Positions 54,781-63,804 are shown, numbered from the stretch's first letter. The stretch: 64,000 bases of DNA from Pseudomonas putida (GCA_029953615.1 CP124529.1:1178001-1242000), one strand, 5' to 3'. The notes: a model not told the origin generated them from the letters alone. Program-made: numbers and translations.

Positions 54781-55671
54781 CTACAAGGGCACCAGCCATT
54801 GCCGTGCGGTGTGCCGCAGGTGGTCGGTCAGTTGCGCGAGCAGTTGCCCGCCATTGCGCCAATGATGCCAGTACAGCGGCACGTCGATGGGGGTATCGCT
54901 GCAGATTTCCACCAACTGGCCGCTGGCCAGTTGCTCGCGAGCCTGCAGTTCGGGCACCAGGCCCCAGCCCAGGCCGGCTTCGGTCATGCGCAGGAAACCT
55001 TCGGACGACGGGCACAAGTGGTGCAGAAACCCGTCCTCGATGCCCAACGATGCCAGGTAGCGGTGCTGCAGGAAGTCGTCCGGGCCGTACACGATCGCCG
55101 GGGTACGGGCCAGGCGGCAGGCGGTAAAGCCGTGCGGAAAATGCCGCGCCATGAACCCGGGGCTGGCCAGCGCGCGGTAGCGCATGGCGCCCAGTGGCAG
55201 GCTGCGCGCCCCGGCCACCGGCCGTTCGCTGCCACACAGGCAGGCCGCCACTTCGCCCGCACGCATGCGCTTGAGGCCCACTTCCTGGTCTTCAACCACC
55301 AGGTCGGTCAGCACATTCTGCTGTGCGCAGAAGTTACCCACCGCACCGGCCCACCAAGTGGCCAGGCTGTCGGCGTTGAGGGCGATGCGCAGGCGCTCTG
55401 GCATGCCCTCCTCGTCCAGCGCCGGCACCTGGCGCTGCAAGTCGCGTTCGAGCAGGCGCACCTGCTGCACATGGTTGAGCAACTGGCGGCCGACCTCGGT
55501 CGGGCTGGGCGGCGTGGCACGCACCAGCACCGGCTGGCCGACCCGCGCCTCGAGCAGCTTGATGCGCTGGGAGATAGCCGACTGCGACAAGCCCAGCACC
55601 TGCGCCGCGCGCTCGAAACCGCCCTGTTCGATCACCGCCGCGAGGGCGGCCAGCAGCTTGTAGTCGAACAT
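54781..55671 (-). CDS. argP: ArgP (IciA), LysR-family regulator of argO
   Basis: 296 aa. LysR helix-turn-helix 'YKLLAALAAVIEQGGFERAA' and 'LGLSQSAISQRIKLLEARVG'; the full-length match in style and divergence from a LysE/ArgO exporter identify ArgP. It activates argO in response to basic amino acids (arginine, lysine, canavanine). The 97-bp intergenic region is AT-richer than average, as expected for its binding site. Confidence 0.9.
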   Translation of the reverse strand: MFDYKLLAALAAVIEQGGFERAAQVLGLSQSAISQRIKLLEARVGQPVLVRATPPSPTEVGRQLLNHVQQVRLLERDLQRQVPALDEEGMPERLRIALNADSLATWWAGAVGNFCAQQNVLTDLVVEDQEVGLKRMRAGEVAACLCGSERPVAGARSLPLGAMRYRALASPGFMARHFPHGFTACRLARTPAIVYGPDDFLQHRYLASLGIEDGFLHHLCPSSEGFLRMTEAGLGWGLVPELQAREQLASGQLVEICSDTPIDVPLYWHHWRNGGQLLAQLTDHLRHTARQWLVPL

Positions 55672-55768
55672 CGATTTTCCTAATGACAGATCAGCTCTAT
55701 TTGTTTTTCTTATACAGCGCGGTTCAGCACAATGGCCAGCATCTTTTGGACTCTTTGGAGAGCACGCC

Positions 55769-56368
55769 ATGTGGCAAAGCTATCTCAACGGCATGCTCGT
55801 GGCCTTCGGCCTGATCATGGCCATCGGTGCACAGAACGCCTTCGTCCTCGCCCAGAGCTTGCGCCGCGAGCATCATTTGCCGGTGGCGGCACTGTGCATC
55901 GTCTGTGACGCCGTCCTGGTGGCTGCCGGGGTGTTCGGCCTGGCCACCGTGCTGGCGCATAACCCGACCTTGCTGGCGGTGGCGCGCTGGGGCGGTGCGC
56001 TGTTCCTGGTCTGGTACGGCGCCAAGGCCTTGCGCAGTGCCTGTTCCCAGCAGAGCCTGCAGCACCAGCAAGGCCAGGGCATGCGCTCGCGCCGTGCCGT
56101 GCTGCTCAGCGCCCTGGCAGTGACCCTGCTGAACCCGCACGTGTACCTCGACACGGTGTTGCTGATCGGCTCGCTGGGCGCCCAGCAGACCGCACCTGGT
56201 GCCTATGTGGCCGGCGCCGCCAGTGCCTCGCTGCTGTGGTTCTCGACCCTGGCGATCGGCGCGGCCTGGCTGGCACCGTGGCTGGCGCGGCCGGCGACCT
56301 GGCGCATGCTCGACCTGATGGTGGCGGTGATGATGTTTGCAGTGGCGGCGCAGTTGATCTTCAACTGA
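55769..56368 (+). CDS. argO: ArgO/LysE-family basic amino acid exporter
   Basis: 199 aa, six TM. Opening 'LNGMLVAFGLIMAIGAQNAF' and 'VTLLNPHVYLDTVLLIGSLG' are the LysE-family signatures. Exports arginine/lysine and toxic analogues. Divergent from argP; GGAG lies upstream of the ATG. Confidence 0.9.
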   Translation: MWQSYLNGMLVAFGLIMAIGAQNAFVLAQSLRREHHLPVAALCIVCDAVLVAAGVFGLATVLAHNPTLLAVARWGGALFLVWYGAKALRSACSQQSLQHQQGQGMRSRRAVLLSALAVTLLNPHVYLDTVLLIGSLGAQQTAPGAYVAGAASASLLWFSTLAIGAAWLAPWLARPATWRMLDLMVAVMMFAVAAQLIFN

Positions 56369-56374
56369 CATCAA

Positions 56375-56470
56375 GGGCCCTATCGCCGGCAAGCCGGCTC
56401 CCACAGGGATATCACCAGGCCTGAGGTCGGTGATATCCCTGTGGGAGCCGGCTTGCCGGCGATGAGGCCC
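56375..56470. repeat. Paired REP-type palindrome (type 2 variant)
   Basis: Long, nearly perfect arms with core ATCGCCGGCAAGCCGGCTCC extend through GGGATATCACC on the left and GGTGATATCCC on the right. Begins 6 bp after the argO stop and probably ends its transcript. Confidence 0.88.
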
Positions 56471-56565
56471 TTGCAGGCAATAGCTGACGCCACCAGTCGG
56501 CACACCCCTCCCGCTCTGGAACCTCTATTCCCTATGTTTGTTGCGTGGTTATGCGCCGGACCCGG

Positions 56566-56574
56566 TGCTATGAT
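56566..56574 (+). promoter_or_regulatory. Extended -10 of the sodB promoter
   Basis: TGCTATGAT: TATGAT with TGC directly upstream, about 105 bp before the sodB ATG. No good -35. The rest of the 309-bp gap holds only the REP pair. Confidence 0.45.
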
Positions 56575-56677
56575 CCAGCCCTTGCGTCGCAAAGAGTACA
56601 AACTCGCAGACGCTCATCGGGCCGCCCGTGATCGGCCTTGCGCAAACCGCAAACAGACCTGAATCAGGAGATCTACC

Positions 56678-57275
56678 ATGGCTTTTGAATTGCCGCCGCT
56701 GCCGTACGCCCACGATGCCCTGCAGCCGCACATCTCCAAGGAAACCCTGGAGTATCACCACGACAAGCACCACAACACCTATGTCGTGAACCTGAACAAC
56801 CTGGTCCCAGGCACCGAATTCGAAGGCAAGACCCTGGAAGAGATCGTCAAGAGCTCTTCGGGCGGCATCTTCAACAACGCCGCTCAAGTCTGGAACCACA
56901 CCTTCTACTGGAACTGCCTGGCACCAAACGCCGGTGGCCAGCCGACCGGTGCCCTGGCTGACGCCATCAACGCCGCTTTCGGTTCCTTCGACAAGTTACA
57001 AGGAAGAGTTCACCAAGACTTCGGTTGGCACCTTCGGCTCCGGCTGGGGCTGGCTGGTGAAGAAGGCTGACGGTTCCCTGGCCCTGGCCAGCACCATCGG
57101 TGCCGGCTGCCCGCTGACCAGCGGCGACACCCCGCTGCTGACCTGCGACGTCTGGGAGCACGCCTACTACATCGACTACCGCAACCTGCGTCCGAAGTAC
57201 GTCGAGGCATTCTGGAACCTGGTCAACTGGGCTTTCGTTGCCGAACAGTTCGAAGGCAAGACCTTCAAGGCCTGA
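56678..57275 (+). CDS. sodB: SodB, iron superoxide dismutase (apparent frameshift near 56998)
   Basis: Fe-SOD: '[20 protein letters not shown]', metal ligands in '[13 protein letters not shown]' (His27), '[12 protein letters not shown]' (His74) and '[13 protein letters not shown]' (Asp, His). The reading frame breaks at 'FGSFDK', where TTACAAGG stands for an expected TTCAAGG; dropping the A near 56998 restores 198 aa, the normal length, with '[18 protein letters not shown]'. Disproportionates superoxide in the cytoplasm. A functional loss would be severe, so an error is suspected. Followed by a terminator. Confidence 0.93.
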
Positions 57276-57293
57276 GTCATTCAGCCCTGAACG

Positions 57294-57321
57294 AAAAACC
57301 CGGCCCGGTGCCGGGTTTTTT
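57294..57321 (+). terminator. Rho-independent terminator of sodB
   Basis: AAAACCCGGC and GCCGGGTTTT arms with a CCGGT loop, followed by a T-run, 19 bp after the sodB stop. Confidence 0.9.
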
Positions 57322-57437
57322 TATGCCTGTACCCGCGGAAAACCCATTACGGTTTTGCTTGCTCAGCCCGTATAGCACGCTAACATCAAACCTCTGGAAG
57401 ATTGATACAGCGCATTCAAGTTGCGGGGTCAGGCAAC

Positions 57438-57472
57438 CGATACACTACTGATGGTCGGCCGGTAGTGTATCG
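57438..57472. promoter_or_regulatory. 11-bp perfect inverted repeat upstream of bifA
   Basis: CGATACACTAC and GTAGTGTATCG are separated by 13 bp, 51 bp before the proposed bifA start. It could be an operator or a leader hairpin. No known motif is recognised. Confidence 0.55.
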
Positions 57473-57522
57473 TCATCGTTGATGGCAAAATGATGCCATG
57501 CGCGTGGATTAAGGAAACCCCA

Positions 57523-59577
57523 TTGAAGCTGGAATTGCGGAACAGCTTGTCGGTCAAGTTGCTCAGGGTCGTGCTGCTGTCGGCGCTGGCGGTCGGTGTC
57601 GTGCTCAGCTGTGCGCAAATTGTCTATGACACCTACAAGACCCGCCAGGCCGTGAACAATGATGCCCAGCGCATCCTCGACATGTTCCGCGACCCCTCGA
57701 CCCAGGCGGTATATAGCCTCGACCGCGAAATGGGCATGCAGGTGATGGAAGGCCTGTTCCAGGACGAATCGGTACGCATGGCCTCCATCGGCCACCCCAA
57801 CGAAACCATGCTGGCAGAAAAGTCCCGCCCGCTGCAGGACATGTCCATGCGCTGGCTGACCGACCTTATCCTCGGCCAGGAACGTACCTACACCACGCAA
57901 CTGGTCGGCCGCGGCCCCTACAGCGAATACTACGGCGACCTGAGCATTACCCTCGATACGTCGTCCTACGGCGAAGACTTCCTCATCAACGCCGTAATCA
58001 TTTTCATTTCCGGCGTGCTGCGGGCCCTGGCCATGGGCCTGGTGCTGTACCTGATCTATCACTGGCTGTTGACCAAACCGCTGTCGAAGATCATCGAGCA
58101 CCTCACCCAGATCAACCCCGACCGCCCCAGCCAGCACCAGCTGCCGCTGCTCAAGGGCCACGAGAAGAACGAGCTGGGCCTGTGGGTAAATACCGCCAAC
58201 CAGCTGCTGGCCTCGATCGAGCGCAACACCCACCTGCGCCACGAAGCAGAGAACAGCCTGCAACGCATGGCCCAGTACGACTTCCTCACCGGCCTGCCCA
58301 ACCGCCAGCAGCTGCAGCAGCAACTGGACAAGATCCTCGTCGACGGCCGCCGCCTGCAACATCGCGTGGCGGTGTTATGCGTCGGCCTGGACGACTTCAA
58401 GGGCATCAACGAGCAATTCAGCTACCAGGTCGGCGATCAATTGTTGTTGGCCCTGGCCGACCGCCTGCGCGCCCACAGTGGCCGCCTGGGCGCCCTGGCT
58501 CGGCTGGGTGGTGACCAGTTCGCCCTGGTGCAGGCCAATATCGAGCAGCCCTACGAGGCGGCCGAACTGGCGCAGAGCATCCTCGACGACCTGGAAGTGC
58601 CATTCGACCTCGACCACCACCAGCAGATCCGCCTGCGCGCCACCATCGGCATCACCCTGTTCCCGGAAGACGGTGACAGCACCGAGAAGCTACTGCAAAA
58701 AGCCGAACAGACCATGACCCTGGCCAAGGCCCGTTCGCGCAACCGCTACCAGTTCTACATCGCCAGCGTCGACAGTGAGATGCGCCGCCGTCGCGAGCTG
58801 GAAAAGGACTTGCGCGAAGCGCTGGCGCGCAACCAGCTATACCTGGTGTACCAGCCACAGATCAGTTACCGCGACCACAGCGTGGTCGGTGTCGAGGCAC
58901 TGCTGCGCTGGCAGCATCCGGAGCTGGGCATGGTGCCGCCGGACCAGTTCATCCCCCTCGCCGAACAGAACGGCAGCATCATCAGCATCGGCGAATGGGT
59001 GCTCGACCAGGCGTGCCGACAGCTGCGCGAATGGCATGACATGGGCTTCAGCGACTTGCGCATGGCAGTCAACCTGTCCACCGTGCAGCTGCACCACAAC
59101 GAACTGCCGCGGGTGGTCAACAACCTGCTGCAGGCCTACCGCCTGCCGCCACGCAGCCTGGAACTGGAAGTCACCGAGACCGGCCTGATGGAAGACATCA
59201 GCACTGCCGCCCAGCACCTGCTGAGCCTGCGCCGCTCCGGGGCACTGATTGCCATCGACGACTTCGGCACCGGCTATTCGTCGCTCAGCTACCTGAAATC
59301 GCTGCCGCTGGACAAGATCAAGATCGACAAGAGCTTCGTCCAGGACCTTCTGGACGACGATGACGACGCCACCATCGTTCGTGCCATCATCCAGCTGGGC
59401 AAGAGCTTGGGGATGCAGGTGATCGCTGAGGGCGTGGAAACCGCCGAACAGGAAACCTACATCGTCGCCCAGGGCTGCCACGAAGGCCAGGGCTACCACT
59501 ACAGCAAGCCGCTGTCGGCCCGAGAGCTGACCAACTTCCTCAAGCAGGCGCAGCGCAACCGGGTTTCAATGTTCTGA
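57523..59577 (+). CDS. bifA: BifA, c-di-GMP phosphodiesterase (degenerate GGDEF plus EAL)
   Basis: 684 aa from TTG 57523. Two TM segments (~10-35 and ~165-190) bracket a periplasmic sensor; then a degenerate diguanylate cyclase domain with GGDQF in place of GGDEF, and an EAL domain with 'VVGVEALLRWQHPELGMVPP', 'LEVTETGLMEDIS' and 'AIDDFGTGYSSLSYLKSLPL'. The next-to-sodB position and GGDQF match BifA, which lowers c-di-GMP and promotes biofilm dispersal and swarming. The TTG has AAGGA at 7 nt and gives 'KLELRNSLSVKLLR', the known N-terminus; ATG 57490 would add 11 residues without a ribosome-binding site. Confidence 0.92.
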   Translation: MKLELRNSLSVKLLRVVLLSALAVGVVLSCAQIVYDTYKTRQAVNNDAQRILDMFRDPSTQAVYSLDREMGMQVMEGLFQDESVRMASIGHPNETMLAEKSRPLQDMSMRWLTDLILGQERTYTTQLVGRGPYSEYYGDLSITLDTSSYGEDFLINAVIIFISGVLRALAMGLVLYLIYHWLLTKPLSKIIEHLTQINPDRPSQHQLPLLKGHEKNELGLWVNTANQLLASIERNTHLRHEAENSLQRMAQYDFLTGLPNRQQLQQQLDKILVDGRRLQHRVAVLCVGLDDFKGINEQFSYQVGDQLLLALADRLRAHSGRLGALARLGGDQFALVQANIEQPYEAAELAQSILDDLEVPFDLDHHQQIRLRATIGITLFPEDGDSTEKLLQKAEQTMTLAKARSRNRYQFYIASVDSEMRRRRELEKDLREALARNQLYLVYQPQISYRDHSVVGVEALLRWQHPELGMVPPDQFIPLAEQNGSIISIGEWVLDQACRQLREWHDMGFSDLRMAVNLSTVQLHHNELPRVVNNLLQAYRLPPRSLELEVTETGLMEDISTAAQHLLSLRRSGALIAIDDFGTGYSSLSYLKSLPLDKIKIDKSFVQDLLDDDDDATIVRAIIQLGKSLGMQVIAEGVETAEQETYIVAQGCHEGQGYHYSKPLSARELTNFLKQAQRNRVSMF

Positions 59578-59641
59578 CCCGCCTGCCCGGTTACCGGCCG
59601 TGACCGGCATTTACACGATTTGCACGCCCGCCCCCTTTACA

Positions 59642-59660
59642 GCAAATGCAAATCTTTCGC
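59642..59660 (+). promoter_or_regulatory. Candidate Fur box upstream of the imelysin operon
   Basis: GCAAATGCAAATCTTTCGC matches 12 of 19 positions of GATAATGATAATCATTATC. It lies 76 bp before the first imelysin gene, and iron control is expected for this family. Confidence 0.5.
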
Positions 59661-59735
59661 ATGATGTTGCCGTTTCGCGTGCCACGGCGCACGGTCTCCC
59701 CCTTGGTCCAACCACACGACGCAGGAAAACCAACA

Positions 59736-61073
59736 ATGATTCGAATGCCTCTGGCCTCCGCCAGTCTGCTGGCCATTGCCATCGCTCTCGCCGGTTGCGG
59801 TGAAGGCAAGGACGACAAGGCCGCCGCGCCGCAAGCCCAGGCACCTGCTGCCGCCAGCACCACCGCTGCAGCACCCGGGGCTGTCGACGAAGCTGCCGGC
59901 AAAGCCGTGGTCAAACATTACGCAGAGCTGGTCTACGCCGTTTACAGCGACTCGCTGAGCACCGCCAAGGCCTTGCAGAGCGCAGTCGACGCGTTCCTGG
60001 CCAAGCCCAACGACGAAACCCTGAAGGCCGCCAGGGAAGCCTGGGTCGCCTCGCGCGTTCCGTATCTGCAAAGCGAAGCCTTCCGCTTCGGCAACACCAT
60101 CATCGACGACTGGGAAGGCCAGGTGAACGCCTGGCCGCTGGACGAAGGCCTGATCGACTACGTCGACAAGAGCTACGAGCACGCCCTGGGCAACCCGGCG
60201 GCCAACGCCAATATCATCGCCAACACCGAAATCCAGGTGGGCGAAGAGAAAATCGACGTCAAGGACATCACCCCCGAGAAGCTGGCCAGCCTGAACGAGC
60301 TGGGCGGTTCCGAAGCCAACGTCGCCACCGGCTACCACGCGATCGAGTTCCTGCTGTGGGGCCAGGACCTCAACGGCACCGGCCCAGGCGCGGGCAACCG
60401 TCCGGCCTCGGACTACCTGGAAGGCAACGGCGCCACCGGCGGCCACAACGACCGCCGCCGTGCCTACCTGAAGGCAGTCACCGACCTGCTGGTCAAGGAC
60501 CTCGAAGAGATGGTCGGCAACTGGGCACCGAACGTGGCCGACAACTACCGCGCCAAGCTGGAAGCCGAGTCGGTCAACGACGGCCTGCGCAAGATGCTGT
60601 TCGGCATGGGCAGCCTGTCGCTGGGTGAACTGGCTGGCGAGCGCATGAAGGTTTCGCTGGAAGCCAACTCGCCGGAAGACGAGCACGACTGCTTCAGCGA
60701 CAACACCCACTACTCGCACTTCTACGACGCCAAGGGTATCCGCAACGTCTACCTGGGCGAGTACACTCGCCCGGACGGCAGCAAGGTGACCGGCCCGAGC
60801 CTGTCGTCGCTGGTGGCCAAGGTTGACCCGGCCACCGACGCCACCCTCAAGGCCGACCTGGAAGCCACCGAAGCCAAGATCCAGGTGATCGTCGACCACG
60901 CCCTCAAGGGCGAGCACTACGACCAGCTGATCGCTGCCGACAATGCCGCCGGCAACCAGATCGTGCGTGACGCCATCGCCGCCCTGGTCAAGCAGACCGG
61001 TGCGATCGAGCAGGCCGCGGGCAAGCTGGGCATTGCCAACCTGAACCCGGATACCGCAGATCACGAGTTCTGA
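59736..61073 (+). CDS. Imelysin (peptidase M75 / EfeO-like) lipoprotein
   Basis: 445 aa. Lipoprotein signal 'LLAIAIALAGCGEGKDD' (Cys21), alanine/proline-rich linker, then the M75 domain with the GxHxxE motif in 'ATGYHAIEFLLWGQDLNG'. Resembles the P. aeruginosa iron-regulated IcmP (PA4370). Imelysins are thought to bind or take up iron, and peptidase activity is disputed. First of four genes (imelysin, di-heme protein, imelysin, DUF1513), although a terminator-like hairpin follows it. Confidence 0.88.
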   Translation: MIRMPLASASLLAIAIALAGCGEGKDDKAAAPQAQAPAAASTTAAAPGAVDEAAGKAVVKHYAELVYAVYSDSLSTAKALQSAVDAFLAKPNDETLKAAREAWVASRVPYLQSEAFRFGNTIIDDWEGQVNAWPLDEGLIDYVDKSYEHALGNPAANANIIANTEIQVGEEKIDVKDITPEKLASLNELGGSEANVATGYHAIEFLLWGQDLNGTGPGAGNRPASDYLEGNGATGGHNDRRRAYLKAVTDLLVKDLEEMVGNWAPNVADNYRAKLEAESVNDGLRKMLFGMGSLSLGELAGERMKVSLEANSPEDEHDCFSDNTHYSHFYDAKGIRNVYLGEYTRPDGSKVTGPSLSSLVAKVDPATDATLKADLEATEAKIQVIVDHALKGEHYDQLIAADNAAGNQIVRDAIAALVKQTGAIEQAAGKLGIANLNPDTADHEF

Positions 61074-61092
61074 TCCTGCTGTAGCGGTTCTG

Positions 61093-61122
61093 AAAAAGGC
61101 GGCCTTCGGGTCGCCTTTTTTC
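61093..61122 (+). terminator. Terminator after the first imelysin gene
   Basis: AAAAAGGCGGCC-TTCG-GGTCGCCTTTTTT, a stable UUCG-type loop with a T-run, 20 bp after the stop. It may attenuate rather than abolish read-through to the di-heme gene. Confidence 0.85.
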
Positions 61123-61125
61123 TGT

Positions 61126-61166
61126 GCCGGCCTTTTCGCGGGTTAACCCGCGAAGAGGCCGGCACA
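61126..61166. repeat. Minimal REP palindrome without spacer
   Basis: GCCGGCCTTTTCGCGGGTT is followed directly by AACCCGCGAAGAGGCCGGC. Unlike the other REP pairs it has no spacer or CTCCCACAG tail. The following 120 bp before the di-heme gene hold no ORF. Confidence 0.8.
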
Positions 61167-61289
61167 GGCAACAAATGAACATGGCCAACTGACACCGATT
61201 TCATCCAGCAATTGCAAATTGCTCTTATTCAAACTTCATCACCCTGCTAAGCTTGCACGCCGGTTTTTCGCTCACGCCCAGGATTCTCG

Positions 61290-62717
61290 ATGTCCTTGTC
61301 GCTGCCCCGACTCTCCCCGCTGCTGCTGGCCTTTGCCCTCACCGCCTGTGACGACGCCCCGCGTTTCACCCAGGCCGAGCCTGGCGAAGCGTTGTCGGGC
61401 GGCAAAGCCACCGTGCAGCGCACTGACCGCAATGCCTATTCCCTGCCCTCGGCCAACCTTTCGCCCGAGCGGCGCCTGGACTTCGCCGTCGGCAACAGCT
61501 TCTTCCGCAACCCTTGGGTGATCGCCCCGTCCACCACCACCGCCCGTGACGGCCTGGGCCCGTTGTTCAACACCAATGCCTGCCAGAACTGCCACGTGCG
61601 CGACGGCCGCGGTCACCCGCCAGAGCCGGGCGACAGCAACGCCGTATCGATGCTGGTACGCCTGTCGATCCCCGACCAGCCCTACCTGGCCAAGGTGGTC
61701 GAACGCCTCGGCGTGGTGCCGGAGCCAGTCTATGGTACCCAGTTGCAGGACATGGCCATCCCCGGCGTGATGCCGGAAGGCAAGGTGCGGGTGAGCTACA
61801 CCAGCGAAACGGTGTCGTTCGAGGACGGCCACCAGGTCGAGTTGCGCAAGCCGGCCCTGCAGATCACCCAGCTCGGCTATGGCGTGATGCATCCTGACAC
61901 GCGCTTTTCGGCACGGGTGGCGCCGCCGATGATCGGCCTGGGCCTGCTCGAAGCCATCCCTGAAAGCGACCTGCTGGCCAATGAAGACCCCGACGACCGC
62001 AACCACGACGGTATCCGCGGCCGGGCCAACCGGGTGTGGGACGACGCCCAGGGCAAGACCGTGGTCGGCCGCTTCGGCTGGAAGGCCGGGCAGCCCAACG
62101 TCAACCAGCAGAACGTGCACGCCTTTGCCGGTGACATGGGCCTGACCACCACCCTGCAGCCCAACGATGACTGCACGCCGGCGCAGGCCGACTGCCTGGC
62201 CGCGCCCAACGGCGACGGTGCCGATGGCGAGAAGGAAGTCAGCGACAACATCCTGCGGCTGGTCACCTTCTACACCCGCAACCTGGCCGTGCCGGCCCGC
62301 CGCGACGTAGGCTCGCCGCAGGTGCTGGCGGGCAAGAACCTGTTCTACCAGGCCGGCTGCCAGGGCTGCCACACGCCGCAGTTCACCACCGCCGCCAATG
62401 CCGCCGAGCCTGAGCTGGCCAACCAGCTGATCCGCCCCTACAGCGACCTGCTGTTGCATGACATGGGCCCGGGGCTGGCCGACGAGCGCACCGAATTCGC
62501 TGCCAACGGCCAGGACTGGCGCACCCCGCCACTGTGGGGCATCGGCCTGAGCGAGACGGTCAGTGGCCACAGCCAGTTCCTGCACGACGGCCGTGCCCGC
62601 AACCTGCTCGAAGCCGTGCTCTGGCACGGTGGCGAGGCCGAGGCGGCACGCAACTTCGTACTCACTTTCAATGCCGAGCAGCGTGCCGCGTTGCTGGCGT
62701 TCCTGAACTCACTTTAA
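61290..62717 (+). CDS. Di-heme oxidoreductase (DUF1111/DHOR family) lipoprotein
   Basis: 475 aa. Signal ending 'LLLAFALTACDDAP' (lipobox Cys20). Two c-type heme sites, 'CQNCH' near residue 97 and 'CQGCH' near residue 360, in a MauG/CcpA-like arrangement known as the DHOR or 'thiol oxidoreductase-like' family. Periplasmic or envelope electron transfer; it could oxidise Fe(II) or accept electrons for the flanking imelysins. Third-party function is inferred from operon context only. Confidence 0.87.
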   Translation: MSLSLPRLSPLLLAFALTACDDAPRFTQAEPGEALSGGKATVQRTDRNAYSLPSANLSPERRLDFAVGNSFFRNPWVIAPSTTTARDGLGPLFNTNACQNCHVRDGRGHPPEPGDSNAVSMLVRLSIPDQPYLAKVVERLGVVPEPVYGTQLQDMAIPGVMPEGKVRVSYTSETVSFEDGHQVELRKPALQITQLGYGVMHPDTRFSARVAPPMIGLGLLEAIPESDLLANEDPDDRNHDGIRGRANRVWDDAQGKTVVGRFGWKAGQPNVNQQNVHAFAGDMGLTTTLQPNDDCTPAQADCLAAPNGDGADGEKEVSDNILRLVTFYTRNLAVPARRDVGSPQVLAGKNLFYQAGCQGCHTPQFTTAANAAEPELANQLIRPYSDLLLHDMGPGLADERTEFAANGQDWRTPPLWGIGLSETVSGHSQFLHDGRARNLLEAVLWHGGEAEAARNFVLTFNAEQRAALLAFLNSL

Positions 62718-62737
62718 AAAGCGCAAAGGAGCCGGGC

Positions 62738-63802
62738 ATGTTCCGACCCAAACTGTTGTTCACCAGCCTCGCCGCACTCGCCCTCGGCGCCTGCTCACCG
62801 CAGGACCCGCAAGCCGTGACCTCCGCTGCCATCGCCAAACAGGTGATCCTGCCCACCTACAGCCGCTGGGTCGAGGCCGACCGCACTCTGGCCGCCAGCG
62901 CCCTGGCCTACTGCGAAGGCAAGGAAACCCTGGACAAGGCTCGCGCCGACTTCCTCAACGCGCAAAAGGCCTGGGCCGAGTTGCAACCGCTGCTGGTCGG
63001 CCCGCTGGCCGAAGGCAACCGCGCCTGGCAGGTACAGTTCTGGCCCGACAAGAAGAACCTGGTCGGCCGCCAGGTCGAGCAACTGGTCAACGCCGACCAG
63101 CCGGTCGATGCCGCGGCCCTGGGCAAGGCCAGCGTGGTGGTACGTGGCCTGTCGGCCTACGAGTACATCCTGTTCGACAGCAAGCCGGACATCGCCACTG
63201 CCGAGCAGAAAGCCCGCTACTGCCCGTTGCTGGTGGCCATCGGTGAACACCAGAAGGCCCTGGCCGAGGAGATCCTCAAGGGCTGGAACAGCACCGACGG
63301 CATGCTCTCGCAGATGACCAAGTTCCCCAACCAGCGCTACGCCGACTCCCACGAGGCCATCGCCGACCTGCTGCGCGCCCAGGTCACCGCCCTGGACAGC
63401 CTGAAGAAAAAACTCGGTGCGCCGATGGGCCGTCAGAGCAAGGGTATCCCGCAGCCACTGCAGGCCGAAGCCTGGCGCAGCCACAGCTCGCTGAAGAGCC
63501 TGGAGGCCAGCCTCAAGGCCGCCGAAGCAGTCTGGGTCGGGGTCGACAACCAGGGCCTGCGCGGCTTGCTGTCCAGCGACCAGAAAGCCCTGGCGGACAA
63601 GATCGACGCCGCCTACGCTGCCTCGCTCAAGCTGCTGGCCGACAACCAGAAGACCCTGGGCGAGCTGCTGGCCGACGACGCCGGTCAGCAAACCCTGAAC
63701 CAGATCTACGACAGCCTCAACGCCGTCCACCGCTTGCACGAAGGCGAGCTGGCCAAGGCGTTGAACATCCAGCTGGGCTTCAATGCCAACGACGGTGACT
63801 GA
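62738..63802 (+). CDS. Second imelysin-like lipoprotein
   Basis: 354 aa. Lipoprotein signal 'LLFTSLAALALGACSPQDPQ' (Cys19). Imelysin fold with two helical bundles; conserved 'RGLSAYEYILFDSKPDIATA' replaces the GxHxxE of the first imelysin, so the putative metal site is altered. 20 bp after the di-heme gene, with GGAG-like AAAGGAG upstream. Probably acts with the first imelysin and the cytochrome in iron handling. Confidence 0.86.
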   Translation: MFRPKLLFTSLAALALGACSPQDPQAVTSAAIAKQVILPTYSRWVEADRTLAASALAYCEGKETLDKARADFLNAQKAWAELQPLLVGPLAEGNRAWQVQFWPDKKNLVGRQVEQLVNADQPVDAAALGKASVVVRGLSAYEYILFDSKPDIATAEQKARYCPLLVAIGEHQKALAEEILKGWNSTDGMLSQMTKFPNQRYADSHEAIADLLRAQVTALDSLKKKLGAPMGRQSKGIPQPLQAEAWRSHSSLKSLEASLKAAEAVWVGVDNQGLRGLLSSDQKALADKIDAAYAASLKLLADNQKTLGELLADDAGQQTLNQIYDSLNAVHRLHEGELAKALNIQLGFNANDGD

Positions 63803-63804
63803 TC

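Noticed and set aside
8495..57000. Programmed frameshifting as an explanation for the split genes
   Set aside because: No slippery heptamer with downstream structure is seen at these sites, and the same families are encoded in one frame elsewhere.
59637..61064. A long minus-strand frame opposite the first imelysin gene
   Set aside because: Same-length shadow of a gene with a lipobox and the GxHxxE motif on the plus strand.
61201..61222. Second Fur box upstream of the di-heme gene (GCAATTGCAAATTGC)
   Set aside because: Only about half the positions match the Fur consensus in the best alignment.
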